Shown: in pieces, positions 1 through 8,352 of the stretch
Layout of the letters: each line of letters begins with the position of its first letter
How positions within the stretch are numbered: the stretch's first letter is position 1
Assembly: GCA_026982585.1 (NCBI GenBank)
Contig: JALSGW010000220.1
Coordinates: 1 to 17,209 of the forward strand
Source: Alphaproteobacteria bacterium
Lineage (GTDB): Bacteria > Pseudomonadota > Alphaproteobacteria > Geminicoccales > Geminicoccaceae
Direction of reading: 5' to 3'
DNA length: 17,209 nucleotides
Notes under the pieces: generated by a model
The model's input: only the letters and a program-made list of their open reading frames with translations
The model's database searches: none
What the model was told of the DNA's origin: nothing
Program-made: the position numbers and the translations under genes

Positions 1-85
1 GGCCCCCCTGTGACGGACTCGAGGCCGCCGGAGCGATCCGGCGCGATGCCACCCTGCCCGCAAGCCGTTAACGACCTCTAAACGG

Positions 86-108
86 ATCCGCGTCCGCGAT
101 ACGCGGAT
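86..108. repeat. 8-bp inverted repeat upstream of the Atm1-like gene
   Basis: ATCCGCGT at 86-93 is matched by its exact reverse complement ACGCGGAT at 101-108, with a 7-base spacer. There is no T-run after it, so a classical intrinsic terminator is not supported. It could be an operator for the exporter gene that starts at 172, a weak terminator of whatever lies to the left, or chance in GC-rich DNA. The rest of 1-171 contains no gene I can support. Confidence 0.4.
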
Positions 109-171
109 ATGCCCGCTTGCGCCCGCACCGGGCCGGCCTACCCTGGCGCGGGCGCGGCAGGGGATGGACGC

Positions 172-1962
172 ATGGATCGTTCGACGCGTGGGGAGCTCTG
201 GCGGATCGCGCGCCGGCTCGCCCCCTATCTCTGGCCGCGCGGCGAGGGCGCCTTGCGCCGCCGGGTGGTGGCGGCGGTCGCCGCGCTCGTGGTCGCCAAG
301 CTGGTCAATGTCTCGGTGCCCTTCTGGCTCAAGGCGGTGGTGGACCGCCTCGAAGGCGACCTGCTGACCGCGGTGCCGATCGGCCTCATCCTCGCCTATG
401 GCGCCGCGCGTCTCGGCGCCACCCTGTTCCAGGAGTTGCGCGATGCGTTGTTCGCCCGCGTCGGCGAGCGTGCCGGCTGCCGGCTCGCCCTCGCGGTCTA
501 CCGCCATCTCTTCGCCCAGCCGCTCGCCTTCCATCTCGAAAAACGGACCGGCGAGCTCGCCCGGGCGGTCGAGCGGGGCGTGCACGGCGTCGCCTTTCTG
601 CTCAAGACGGTGCTGTTCAGTCTGGTGCCGACGGTGTTCGAGTTCGCCCTCGTCATCCTGCTCCTGCTGATCAACTACCCGCCCTCTCTGGCGCTCATCC
701 TCTTCCTCACCATCATCGCCTATGCCCTGTTCACCGTCGTCACCACCGAGTGGCGCACCAGGTTCCGGCGCGAGATGAACCGTCGCGACAACGAGTTCTC
801 CGCCCTCGCGGTGGACGGGCTCGTCAATTACGAGACCGTCAAGGTGTTCGCCAACGAGGAGCACGAGCTCGCGCGGCTCGGGCGGGCTCTCGCGCGCTAC
901 GAGGATGCGGCGGTGAAGTCCGAGGTGAGCCTGGCGCTTCTCAACGCCGGCCAGGCGGCCATCATCGCCCTCGGCCTCGTGCTGGCGATGGGGGTGGCCG
1001 CGGCCGGCGTGGTGGAGGGCACCCTCCAGGTGGGCGATGTGGTGCTGGTCAACGCCTTTCTGTTGCAGCTCTATGTCCCCCTCAACTTCCTCGGCGTCAT
1101 CTATCGCCAGCTGCGCCAGAGCCTGACCGACCTCGAGGCCATCGATCGCCTGCTCGAGCGCGTGCCCGAGATCCGCGACCGGCCCCAGGCCCGGCCCCTT
1201 AGGCTCAAGGGCGGCGCCATTCGCTTCGAGGGCGTGGGATTCGCCTATCACCCGGGCCGTCCCGTGCTGAGGGCGGTGGACTTCGCGATTGCCGAGGGCG
1301 AGCGGGTGGCGGTGGTGGGCCCCTCGGGGGCCGGCAAGTCGACCCTGGTGCGCCTGCTCTTCCGGCTCTTCGAGGTGCAGGAGGGGCGCATCCTCATCGA
1401 CGGTCAGGACATCCGCGACGTCACGCTCGCTTCGCTGCGCCGCGCCATCGGTCTCGTGCCCCAGGACACGGTCCTCTTCCACGACACCATCGCCGCCAAC
1501 ATCGCCTACGGGCGTCCGGATGCCAGCCCGCAGGACATCGTGCGCGCGGCCACCGTGGCCCAGCTGCACGGTTTCATCGAGCGCCTGCCGGACGGCTACG
1601 ACACGGTGGTGGGCGAGCGCGGGCTGAAGCTGTCCGGGGGCGAGAAACAACGGGTGGCGATCGCCCGGGTGGTGCTCAAGGACCCGCCCATCCTGGTGCT
1701 CGACGAAGCCACCTCCTCCCTCGACAGCCGCACCGAGCGCCAGTTGCAGGAGGCGTTGTTCGAGGTGGCCCGGGGCCGCACCACCCTCATGATCGCCCAC
1801 CGGCTCTCCACCGTGGTGGACGCCGATCAGATCCTGGTCCTCGCCGACGGCCGCATCGCAGAGCGGGGCCGCCACCGGGAGCTGCTCGCCCGGGGCGGTC
1901 TCTACGCCGAAATGTGGCAGCGCCAGCAGCGCCAGCGGTCCAAGCTCGAGACCGGCCCCTAA
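172..1962 (+). CDS. Atm1-like ABC exporter (fused permease and ATPase half-transporter)
   Basis: This 596-residue inner-membrane half-transporter probably works as a homodimer. The N-terminal membrane domain (about residues 30-320) has hydrophobic segments near 33-50, 68-85, 145-168, 173-192 and 260-282. The ATPase domain follows: Walker A GPSGAGKS at 383-390, Q-loop Gln431, signature LSGGEKQ at 487-493, Walker B ILVLDE at 507-512, switch His543. The stretches NYETVKVFANEEHE (219-232) and PLNFLGVIYRQLRQSL (303-318) are typical of the Atm1/ABCB7/HMT1 branch, whose members export glutathione-linked sulfur or metal compounds. The substrate here is inferred from family. An in-frame ATG exists at 109, but 172 is preferred: AGGGGA lies 7 bases upstream, and the added 21 residues look unlike a conserved N-terminus. 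The gene stands alone, 93 bases before the importer operon on the same strand. Confidence 0.9.
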   Translation: MDRSTRGELWRIARRLAPYLWPRGEGALRRRVVAAVAALVVAKLVNVSVPFWLKAVVDRLEGDLLTAVPIGLILAYGAARLGATLFQELRDALFARVGERAGCRLALAVYRHLFAQPLAFHLEKRTGELARAVERGVHGVAFLLKTVLFSLVPTVFEFALVILLLLINYPPSLALILFLTIIAYALFTVVTTEWRTRFRREMNRRDNEFSALAVDGLVNYETVKVFANEEHELARLGRALARYEDAAVKSEVSLALLNAGQAAIIALGLVLAMGVAAAGVVEGTLQVGDVVLVNAFLLQLYVPLNFLGVIYRQLRQSLTDLEAIDRLLERVPEIRDRPQARPLRLKGGAIRFEGVGFAYHPGRPVLRAVDFAIAEGERVAVVGPSGAGKSTLVRLLFRLFEVQEGRILIDGQDIRDVTLASLRRAIGLVPQDTVLFHDTIAANIAYGRPDASPQDIVRAATVAQLHGFIERLPDGYDTVVGERGLKLSGGEKQRVAIARVVLKDPPILVLDEATSSLDSRTERQLQEALFEVARGRTTLMIAHRLSTVVDADQILVLADGRIAERGRHRELLARGGLYAEMWQRQQRQRSKLETGP

Positions 1963-1977
1963 GCGCCTTGGTGGCGC
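1963..1977 (+). terminator. weak hairpin directly after the exporter stop codon
   Basis: GCGCC at 1963-1967 pairs with GGCGC at 1973-1977 around the loop TTGGT, starting on the base after the TAA stop. The stem is only 5 bp and no U-tract follows, so termination here would be weak or factor-dependent. A second 5-bp stem (2014-2018 with 2025-2029) sits just ahead of the next ribosome binding site. Either could separate the exporter from the importer operon, but both are short enough to be chance. Confidence 0.25.
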
Positions 1978-2055
1978 CGGCAAACCGTGTTAGCTCTCGA
2001 CCGCCGCCCGGAACGGCCCCGGGTGGCCGGACCACAAGAGCAAGGGAGGAGAGGG

Positions 2056-3390
2056 ATGGTCCAGCTGCGTCGTCTGGCCGGGACCGCCACGGCGGTCCTG
2101 CTGTTCGCCGCGCCCGCGATGGGGGCGGGCGAGAACCAGCTGGTGGTGGTGACGTCCTTCCCCAAGGACCTCACCAACGTCTTCAAGCAGGCCTTCGAGG
2201 AGCGCAACCCCGGCGTCACGGTGGAAATGCTCAAGAAGAAGACCACCGCCGGCGTCAAGTACATCCAGGAGACCGCCGCCAACAACACCTCCGACATCTT
2301 CTGGGCGTCGGCGCCGGATGCCTTCGAGGTGCTCAAGGGGGACGGGCTGCTCGCCCGCTATGAGGTCAAGGCGACCGGCATCCCGGACAAGATCGGCGCC
2401 TTCCCGCTCAACGACCCCGAGGGCTATTACAAGGGATTCGCCGCCTCCGGCTACGGCTTCATGTGGAACACCCGCTATCTCAAGGCGAAGAAGCTGCCGG
2501 TGCCGGAGGAGTGGGAGGACCTCACCAAGGCCGTCTACTTCGGCCATGTCGGCATGTCCGCGCCGTCCCGCTCCGGCACCACCCATCTCACCGTGGAAAC
2601 CGTGCTCCAGGGGCTCGGCTGGGAGCGCGGCTGGGCGCTCTGGAAGCGCATCGGCGGCAACCTCAAGACGGTCACCGAACGCTCCTTCGGCGTGCCCTCA
2701 GGGGTGAATTCGGGCGAGTTCGGCATCGGCGTGGTGATCGACTTCTTCGGCTTCAGCTCCAAGGCTTCGGGCTATCCGGTGGAGTTCCGCTACCCCTCCA
2801 CCACCACCCTGGTGCCGGCCAACATCGCCATCATCGACAACGCGCCCCATCCCGATCTGGCCGCCGCCTTCATCGAGTTCGTGCTCTCCCCCGAGGGCCA
2901 GGAGCTGCTCCTCGACCCCAAGATCCGCAGGCTCCCGGTGCGGCCCGAGATCTACGAACGCGCACCCGACCTGCCCAACCCGTTCGCCGGCGAGATCGGC
3001 GCCTCGGTCTACTTCGACGTGAAGAAGTCCAAGGCCCGCTACAATCTCGTCAACTCGCTGTTCGACGTCATGATCACCTACCGGCTCGACGACCTGCGCG
3101 CGGCGGTGGGGGCGCTGCACGAGGCGGAGGCGGCGCTCGCCGCCAACCCCAACGAGGAGGCCGCGAAACTGGTCGCAAGGGGCTGGGAGCTGGTGGACGC
3201 GGTGCCCATCGACGAGGCCCGCTCGCTCGACCCCGAGTTCGCCGCCATCTTCACCAAAAAGCGCCGCAAGGCCACCGACGTGGTGACCGGCCGCCAGGCC
3301 GAGGTCGAGCGCGAGTGGGACGCCTTCGTCCAGGCCAACTACGCCGAGGCGCGGCGGCTCGCCGAGCAGGCGCTGGCGCTTTTGCGCTAG
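2056..3390 (+). CDS. ABC importer substrate-binding protein (family 1, AfuA/FbpA type)
   Basis: This 444-residue periplasmic binding protein captures the substrate for the permease and ATPase genes that follow. The start at 2056 is set by a strong purine-rich ribosome binding site (GGGAGGAGAGGG, 2044-2055) and a Sec signal peptide: Arg5-Arg6, a hydrophobic stretch at 8-20 and likely cleavage near residue 23-25. An in-frame GTG at 1987 would bury the signal peptide. The mature start LVVVTSFPKDLTNVFKQAFE and the later block around 247-285 (YPSTTTLVPANIAII, then FIEFVLSPEGQELL) match the iron(III)/2-aminoethylphosphonate binding-protein group. It is about 100 residues longer than ordinary members, with a charged helical C-terminal part from about 330. 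The adjacent Tyr pair that binds iron in FbpA is not seen at the matching place, which reads DFFGFSSKASGY. Substrate therefore unassigned. Confidence 0.85.
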   Translation: MVQLRRLAGTATAVLLFAAPAMGAGENQLVVVTSFPKDLTNVFKQAFEERNPGVTVEMLKKKTTAGVKYIQETAANNTSDIFWASAPDAFEVLKGDGLLARYEVKATGIPDKIGAFPLNDPEGYYKGFAASGYGFMWNTRYLKAKKLPVPEEWEDLTKAVYFGHVGMSAPSRSGTTHLTVETVLQGLGWERGWALWKRIGGNLKTVTERSFGVPSGVNSGEFGIGVVIDFFGFSSKASGYPVEFRYPSTTTLVPANIAIIDNAPHPDLAAAFIEFVLSPEGQELLLDPKIRRLPVRPEIYERAPDLPNPFAGEIGASVYFDVKKSKARYNLVNSLFDVMITYRLDDLRAAVGALHEAEAALAANPNEEAAKLVARGWELVDAVPIDEARSLDPEFAAIFTKKRRKATDVVTGRQAEVEREWDAFVQANYAEARRLAEQALALLR

Positions 3391-3407
3391 GGCCGGGTTA
3401 GGATGCC

Positions 3408-3439
3408 GCGGGTGCGCGGGGCCGCCCCCGCGCACCCGC
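3408..3439 (+). promoter_or_regulatory. strong intercistronic hairpin between binding-protein and permease genes
   Basis: GCGGGTGCGCGGGG (3408-3421) is followed by a 4-base loop CCGC (3422-3425) and the exact reverse complement (3426-3439): a perfect 14-bp, almost all G-C stem. It begins 18 bases after the binding-protein stop and ends 28 bases before the permease ATG. No U-run follows. In ABC importer operons such a structure at this place commonly protects the 3' end of the abundant binding-protein message and lowers downstream expression. That role is inferred here. Confidence 0.75.
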
Positions 3440-3467
3440 ACCCTTGTGAGCGGAGCGGGTCCTGGCG

Positions 3468-5180
3468 ATGGTCTCGGTGCGCGGGCACTACGGCGCCTGG
3501 GCGGTGGCGTTGGCCGTCTTGGCGTTCCTGTTGCTGTTCCTGGTGATCCCCGTCGCCCAGGTGATCTACGTCGCCTTCCAGCACCCCAACACCGGGGCCT
3601 TCACCTTCGTCAACTTCGTGGATTTCTTCCGCAACGCCCTGTTCCGCGAATCCTTCTTCAATTCCCTCTACGTGGCCTCCATGTCGGTGGTGGTGGCCAC
3701 CCTGTTCGCCGTGCCGCTCGCCTATTTCACCACCCGCTTCGACTTCGGCGCCGCCGCCCTGATCCAGACCCTCGGCGTCATCCCGCTGATCATGCCCCCC
3801 TTCGTCGGCGCCGTGGCCATGCAGATGATCTTCGGCGCCAACGGATCGATCAACCTCCTGCTCGACGAGTACTTCGGATTCACCATCCCCTTCATGGAGG
3901 GATTGAACGGAGTCATCCTGGTCCAGTCGATCCACTATTTCCCCTTCATCCTCATCAATCTCGCGGCGAGCCTGCAGAACATCGACCGTTCCATGGAGGA
4001 GGCGGCCCAGAACCTGGGAGCCCACGGCTTTCGCCTGTTCCGGCGCATCGTCTTTCCGCTCGCCATGCCGGGCTATGCGGCGGGCGCGGCCCTGGTGTTC
4101 CTCAAGGTCTTCGACGATCTCGGCACGCCGCTTTTGCTCAACGTCAACAACATGCTGGCGCCGCAGGCCTATCTGCGCATCTCCTCGATCGGGATCAACG
4201 ATCCCATGGGCTATGTGATTTCGGTGATCCTGGTCGCCTTCTCCCTCTTCGCCCTGTGGGTGTCCTTCTTCCTCACCCGCGGCCGGGATTACGCCATGGT
4301 GGAGAAGGGCGGAGGCGGGCTCGGGCGGCGCGAGCTCGGCCCCTTGGGGCGCCTTGGCGCCTGGCTTGTGGTGCTGCTCATCCTCTTGATCGTGCTCACC
4401 CCGCACATCGGGCTGTTGCTGCTCTCCTTCGGCACCATCTGGTCCTTCTCGGTGCTGCCCGACGGCTACACCCTCGCCCACTACGAGGAGGTCTTCTCCA
4501 CCGCCCTGCCCTATGTCCGGAACACCGTGCTCTATGCCGGGCTCGCGGCGCTGCTCGATGTGGTGTTGGCCACCGCCATCGCCTACATCGTGTGGCGCAC
4601 CGACGTGCCGGGCCGCCGCATCCTCGACTATCTCGGCACCGCCGCGGTGGCCATCCCCGGGGTGGTGTTGGGGATCGGGTATCTGCGGGTGTTCCACGAG
4701 CTGCCGGTGCCGTTCGTGGGCACGCCGCTCGCCTCCTGGTGGGTGATCATCGTGGTGGCGCTCACGGTGCGGCGGCTGCCCTATGCGCTCAGGGCCTGTA
4801 CCGCCGCCCTGCAGCAGGTGTCGGTGAGCCTCGAGGAGGCGGCGTTCAACCTCGGCGCCAAGCGCCTGCGCACGGTTCGTCGCATCGTCGTGCCGCTCAT
4901 GGCGGGAGGGATCATGGCCGGTTTCGTGACCGCTTTCGCCACCGCCGCGGTGGAGCTCTCCGCCACCATCATGCTGGTCGCGCGCGAGAGCGACGCCCCG
5001 GTCGCCTATGGCATCTACGTCTACATGCAGACCGCCGCGGGGCGCGGGCCCGGCGCGGCGCTCGGGGTGCTGGCGGTGGTGATGGTGGGTGTGGCGACCT
5101 ATCTCTCCCACCGCTTCGTCGAGCGCGGCCGTCGGGTGGAGGAGGCGGACCGGCGCCTTGCGGTGGCCCAGGGAGCCTGA
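3468..5180 (+). CDS. ABC importer permease, two fused transmembrane modules (FbpB type)
   Basis: This 570-residue inner-membrane protein forms the channel of the importer. It contains two binding-protein-dependent transport modules in tandem. Each carries the cytoplasmic EAA loop that contacts the ATPase: SMEEAAQNLGAHGFRLFRR at about 175-193 and SLEEAAFNLGAKRLRTVRR at about 454-472. Hydrophobic segments lie near 11-35, 66-86, 97-120, 145-166, 199-215, 245-269, 297-320, 352-374, 389-405, 422-437, 481-500 and 529-546, with a glycine-rich linker at 281-285. Fusion of both permease halves is usual for FbpB/AfuB-type and PhnU/V-like systems, so one gene supplies the whole channel. The ATG at 3468 has only a modest GGAG about 12 bases upstream. 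The ATPase gene starts 3 bases after the stop, implying translational coupling. Confidence 0.88.
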   Translation: MVSVRGHYGAWAVALAVLAFLLLFLVIPVAQVIYVAFQHPNTGAFTFVNFVDFFRNALFRESFFNSLYVASMSVVVATLFAVPLAYFTTRFDFGAAALIQTLGVIPLIMPPFVGAVAMQMIFGANGSINLLLDEYFGFTIPFMEGLNGVILVQSIHYFPFILINLAASLQNIDRSMEEAAQNLGAHGFRLFRRIVFPLAMPGYAAGAALVFLKVFDDLGTPLLLNVNNMLAPQAYLRISSIGINDPMGYVISVILVAFSLFALWVSFFLTRGRDYAMVEKGGGGLGRRELGPLGRLGAWLVVLLILLIVLTPHIGLLLLSFGTIWSFSVLPDGYTLAHYEEVFSTALPYVRNTVLYAGLAALLDVVLATAIAYIVWRTDVPGRRILDYLGTAAVAIPGVVLGIGYLRVFHELPVPFVGTPLASWWVIIVVALTVRRLPYALRACTAALQQVSVSLEEAAFNLGAKRLRTVRRIVVPLMAGGIMAGFVTAFATAAVELSATIMLVARESDAPVAYGIYVYMQTAAGRGPGAALGVLAVVMVGVATYLSHRFVERGRRVEEADRRLAVAQGA

Positions 5181-5183
5181 GCC

Positions 5184-6305
5184 GTGAACGAGGTGCAAGC
5201 CCACGCGTTGCATGGCCGAGCCGCGACAATCCAAGCCCGGCGCGCCGAGTCCATCCGGCTCGAGGGGGTGAGCGTGGCCTTCGGCGAGCAGGAGGTGCTG
5301 CGGGACGTCCATCTCGAGATCCTGCCCGGGGAGTTCTTCGCCTTCCTCGGCCCCTCCGGCTCCGGCAAGTCGACCCTGCTTCGGGCGATCGCCGGCTTCG
5401 GCCCGCCGCCCAGGGGACGCATCCTGATCGGCGAGGAGGACGTCACCCACAAGCCCGCCTGGGCGCGCAACGTGGGCATGGTGTTCCAGTCCTATGCCCT
5501 CTGGCCGCACATGACGGTGTGGCGCAACGTCGCCTTCGGGCTCGAGGAGCGGGGCGTGGACAGGGCGGTGATCCGCGAGCGGGTGGGGCGCATTCTCGAG
5601 CTCGTGGGGCTGGCCGAACTCGCCCACAGGCGCCCGTCCCAGCTCTCGGGCGGCCAGCAGCAGCGGGTGGCGCTCGCCCGCACCCTGGTGGTGGAGCCGC
5701 GGGTGCTGCTGTTGGACGAGCCGCTGTCCAACCTGGATGCCAATCTGCGGGTGCAGATGCGCCGCGAGCTCAAGGAGCTGCAGAGGCGGCTTGGCATCAC
5801 CACCGTCTTCGTCACCCACGATCAGGAGGAGGCGAACACCACCGCCGATCGCATCGCCGTGCTCGATGCCGGCACCATCCGCCAGGTGGGGCCGCCGGTG
5901 GAGCTTTATGATCGGCCCCGCGAACTGTTCGTCGCCACCTTCCTCGGCTCCGCCAACCTGATCCCCGGCGAGGTGGTGGCGGAGGGCGCGGCGCGGGTGT
6001 TCCGGGGTCCCGACGGGCTGCAGCTGCCGGTCGACGGCGCCGAGCCGCTTGGGCGGGCGTGGGCCTTTTTCCGGCCCGAACACGTGCGGCTCGGAGAAGC
6101 GTCGCAAGAGGCGAACGGCATGCTGTTCCGCGGCGTGATCCGCCGCGCCGAGTTCCTCGGCGCCCATGTCCGCTACACGCTCGCGGCCGGCGCGCTGGAG
6201 CTGCTCGTGGATGCGCCCCACGATCCGAACGTGCCGATGGTGGCGGAGGGCGCCGAGGTGCGGGCGGTGGTCCCGACCCGATTGGTGCGGCTGCTGCGCG
6301 CATGA
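5184..6305 (+). CDS. ABC importer ATP-binding protein (FbpC/PotA-like, with TOBE domain)
   Basis: This 373-residue cytoplasmic ATPase drives the permease encoded just upstream. The motifs are complete and in order: Walker A GPSGSGKS at 56-63, Q-loop Gln102 in VFQSYALWPH, signature LSGGQQQ at 154-160, Walker B LLLDEP at 175-180, D-loop SNLD at 182-185 and switch His212 in VTHDQEEA. A TOBE-type regulatory domain follows (about 255-372), as in FbpC, PotA and PhnT. The GTG start at 5184 has GGGAG 8 bases upstream and lies 3 bases past the permease stop. An in-frame TTG at 5208 is a less likely alternative. The first 23 residues precede the conserved fold and are not recognisable. Sequence alone does not distinguish iron, phosphonate, polyamine or thiamine transport. 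Confidence 0.88.
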   Translation: MNEVQAHALHGRAATIQARRAESIRLEGVSVAFGEQEVLRDVHLEILPGEFFAFLGPSGSGKSTLLRAIAGFGPPPRGRILIGEEDVTHKPAWARNVGMVFQSYALWPHMTVWRNVAFGLEERGVDRAVIRERVGRILELVGLAELAHRRPSQLSGGQQQRVALARTLVVEPRVLLLDEPLSNLDANLRVQMRRELKELQRRLGITTVFVTHDQEEANTTADRIAVLDAGTIRQVGPPVELYDRPRELFVATFLGSANLIPGEVVAEGAARVFRGPDGLQLPVDGAEPLGRAWAFFRPEHVRLGEASQEANGMLFRGVIRRAEFLGAHVRYTLAAGALELLVDAPHDPNVPMVAEGAEVRAVVPTRLVRLLRA

Positions 6306-6368
6306 TCCCCCTCGGCGCGGCGGCGGTTTGGGGTTAAGTTCGAAAAGCCCAGCGGAGAGCGATCCGCC

Positions 6369-7349
6369 ATGAACGCCCGACCCAGCCTCGAGATCGTGCT
6401 CGCGGCCCCGCGCGGCTTCTGCGCCGGGGTGGAACGCGCCATCGCCATCGTGGAGGAGGCGCTCGCGCGGCACGGGCCGCCCGTCTATGTGCGGCACGAG
6501 ATCGTCCACAACCGCCACGTGGTGGAGCGGCTCGAGCGCATGGGGGCGGTGTTCGTGGAGGAGCTCGACCAGGTGCCCGAAGGGGCCCTGGTGATCTTTT
6601 CCGCCCACGGGGTGCCCAAACGGGTCCCGCAAGAAGCGCGCAGGCGACGGCTCGTGTATGTGGACGCCACCTGTCCGTTGGTATCCAAGGTGCATCGGGA
6701 GGTGGAACGGCACGTCGCCCAGGGGCGCACGGTGCTGTTGATCGGCCACCGGGGCCATCCCGAGGTGGAGGGCACCATGGGCCAGGTGCCCGAGGGAGCG
6801 GTGATCCTGGTGGAGAGCGAAGAGGACGCGCGCCGGGTGCGGGTGCCCGATCCCGCACGCCTCGCCTACGCCACCCAGACCACCCTGTCGGTGCAGGACA
6901 CCGCCGCCATCGTCGCGATCCTGCAACGACGCTTTCCCGGCATCGTCGGGCCGCGCAAGGAGGACATCTGCTATGCCACCACCAACCGCCAGCAGGCGGT
7001 GGCGGCGATCGCTCCCGGGGTCGAGCTGTTCCTGGTGGTGGGCGCGCCCAACTCCTCCAATTCCCTGCGGCTCGTGGAGGTGGCCCTAAAGGCGGGATGT
7101 CCCAGGGCGGAGCTGATCCGGAGTGCGGCCGACATCGACTGGCATTGGCTGCAGGGCGTGCGGAGGCTCGGTCTCACCGCCGGTGCCTCCGCGCCGGAGG
7201 TGTTGGTGGAGGAAGTCATCGACGCCTTGCGGCTGCGGTTTCGGGTGCGGGTCGCAGAGCGGCGTTTCGCCGAGGAGAACGTCAGTTTCAAGCCGCCGCC
7301 CATCCCCGCTCCCCGCGCCGCGCTCGCGGAGGACACCGCCCGGCCCTGA
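6369..7349 (+). CDS. ispH: 4-hydroxy-3-methylbut-2-enyl diphosphate reductase
   Basis: IspH (LytB) carries out the last step of the methylerythritol phosphate pathway. It reduces HMBPP to IPP and DMAPP with a [4Fe-4S] cluster in the cytosol. The 326-residue product has the three cluster cysteines in their usual blocks: Cys18 in RGFCAGV, Cys102 in DATCPLV and Cys201 in DICYATTNRQ. The active-site residues are also present: His48 (HNRHV), His80 (SAHGV), His130 and Glu132 (GHPEVEG), and the SSNS stretch at 229-232. The ATG at 6369 has GGAG about 11 bases upstream. The 63-base gap after the ATPase gene contains an A/T-richer patch near 6333-6346 that could hold a promoter. The thrB start lies 5 bases after the stop, so the two genes are probably co-transcribed. 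Confidence 0.95.
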   Translation: MNARPSLEIVLAAPRGFCAGVERAIAIVEEALARHGPPVYVRHEIVHNRHVVERLERMGAVFVEELDQVPEGALVIFSAHGVPKRVPQEARRRRLVYVDATCPLVSKVHREVERHVAQGRTVLLIGHRGHPEVEGTMGQVPEGAVILVESEEDARRVRVPDPARLAYATQTTLSVQDTAAIVAILQRRFPGIVGPRKEDICYATTNRQQAVAAIAPGVELFLVVGAPNSSNSLRLVEVALKAGCPRAELIRSAADIDWHWLQGVRRLGLTAGASAPEVLVEEVIDALRLRFRVRVAERRFAEENVSFKPPPIPAPRAALAEDTARP

Positions 7350-7354
7350 AGGCC

Positions 7355-8347
7355 ATGGCCGTCTACACCCACGTGACCCTGGACGAGGTACGGGCGTTCC
7401 TCCGGCATTATGATCTGGGTGCGCCCTTGCGGCTCGAGGGCATCCGTCAGGGGGTGGAGAACTCCAACTATCTGCTCCTCACCGAGCGCGGTCGCTTCAT
7501 CCTGACCATCTACGAAAAACGGGTCGATCCCAAGGACCTTCCCTTTTTCCTGGGGCTGATGGACCATCTGGCCGCCCGGGGCGTGCCCTGCCCGGTGCCG
7601 ATCAAGACCCGCTCCGGCCGTCCCCTCGAGGAGCTGGCCGGCAAGCCGGCGGCGATCGTGAGCTTTCTCGAGGGCCAGGGCCTGCTCGGACGCATCGATC
7701 CCGAACACTGTCGCGCGCTCGGGGCGATGCTCGCGACCCTGCACTTGGCCGGCCGCGATTTCGGCCTCACCCGGCCCAACACCCTCGCCCCCCGGCACTG
7801 GCGACGCCTGTTCGAGGCGTGTCGGGCCCGGGCCGACGAGGTGGAGCCCGGGCTTGAGCGGGAGCTCGCCGGCGAGCTCGAGGATCTGTTGCGCACCTGG
7901 CCGAAGGCGCTGCCGCGCGGGGTCATCCACGCCGATCTGTTCCCCGACAACGTCTTCTTCGACGACCATCGCGTCACCGGGGTGATCGACTTCTACTTCG
8001 CATGCACCGACCTGTTCGCCTACGACCTCGCCATCTGTCTCAATGCCTGGTGCTTCGAGCGCAGCGCCGAGTTCAACATCACCAAGGCCCGCGCGCTCTT
8101 GCGCGGCTACCAGGGGGTGCGGCCGCTCTCGCGCGCAGAGGTGGAGGCGCTGCCGGTGCTCGCCCGGGGTGCCGCGCTGCGTTTCCTGCTCACCCGGCTG
8201 TTCGACTGGCTCCATCCGGCGGCCGGCGCCTTCGTGAAACCCAAGGATCCGCTCGAATACCTCAAGAAACTGCGTTTCCACCGCGGGCTTTCCGGCCCGA
8301 GCGCTTATGGGCTCGACGCCCCCGACGAGAACGCCAGGGCGCTCTAG
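7355..8347 (+). CDS. thrB: homoserine kinase, choline-kinase-like (ThrB type II)
   Basis: This 330-residue protein probably phosphorylates L-homoserine to O-phosphohomoserine for threonine synthesis. It belongs to the phosphotransferase (APH/choline kinase) fold rather than the GHMP kinase fold of E. coli ThrB. Visible signs are an N-terminal block QGVENSNYLLLTERGRFILTIYEK (interrupted here: residues 32-37 QGVENS and 48-55 FILTIYEK), the catalytic loop HADLFPDN at 192-199 with Asp194 and Asn199, and the metal-binding DFYF at 212-215. The start MAVYTHVTLDEV at 7355 matches the family N-terminus, although the reading frame stays open upstream through ispH. The nearest purine stretch is close to the ATG, so translation may depend on coupling with ispH. 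The ispH-thrB pairing is common in alphaproteobacteria. The gene ends 18 bases from the convergent metallopeptidase gene. Confidence 0.9.
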   Translation: MAVYTHVTLDEVRAFLRHYDLGAPLRLEGIRQGVENSNYLLLTERGRFILTIYEKRVDPKDLPFFLGLMDHLAARGVPCPVPIKTRSGRPLEELAGKPAAIVSFLEGQGLLGRIDPEHCRALGAMLATLHLAGRDFGLTRPNTLAPRHWRRLFEACRARADEVEPGLERELAGELEDLLRTWPKALPRGVIHADLFPDNVFFDDHRVTGVIDFYFACTDLFAYDLAICLNAWCFERSAEFNITKARALLRGYQGVRPLSRAEVEALPVLARGAALRFLLTRLFDWLHPAAGAFVKPKDPLEYLKKLRFHRGLSGPSAYGLDAPDENARAL

Positions 8348-8352
8348 GCTCC

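Noticed and set aside
1..81. Possible 3' ends of an upstream gene: frame 1 is open to TAA at 79-81 and frame 3 to TAA at 69-71
   Set aside because: Two frames are equally open over this short stretch, the peptides are not recognisable, and the window edge hides any start. No call is justified.
141..162. CCCTG/CAGGG inverted repeat that could hide the exporter ribosome binding site
   Set aside because: Only 5 bp with a 12-base GC-rich loop; expected by chance at this base composition.
172..6305. Exporter and importer genes as one iron-handling system
   Set aside because: The 93-base gap, a separate strong ribosome binding site and the lack of any shared motif give no evidence for a joint function; adjacency alone is not enough.
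3387..6926. Long minus-strand open frame of 1179 codons opposite the importer operon and ispH
   Set aside because: It lies antisense to four well-supported genes, is very rich in His, Gly, Arg and Asp as expected for antisense of GC-rich codons, and shows no recognisable domain.
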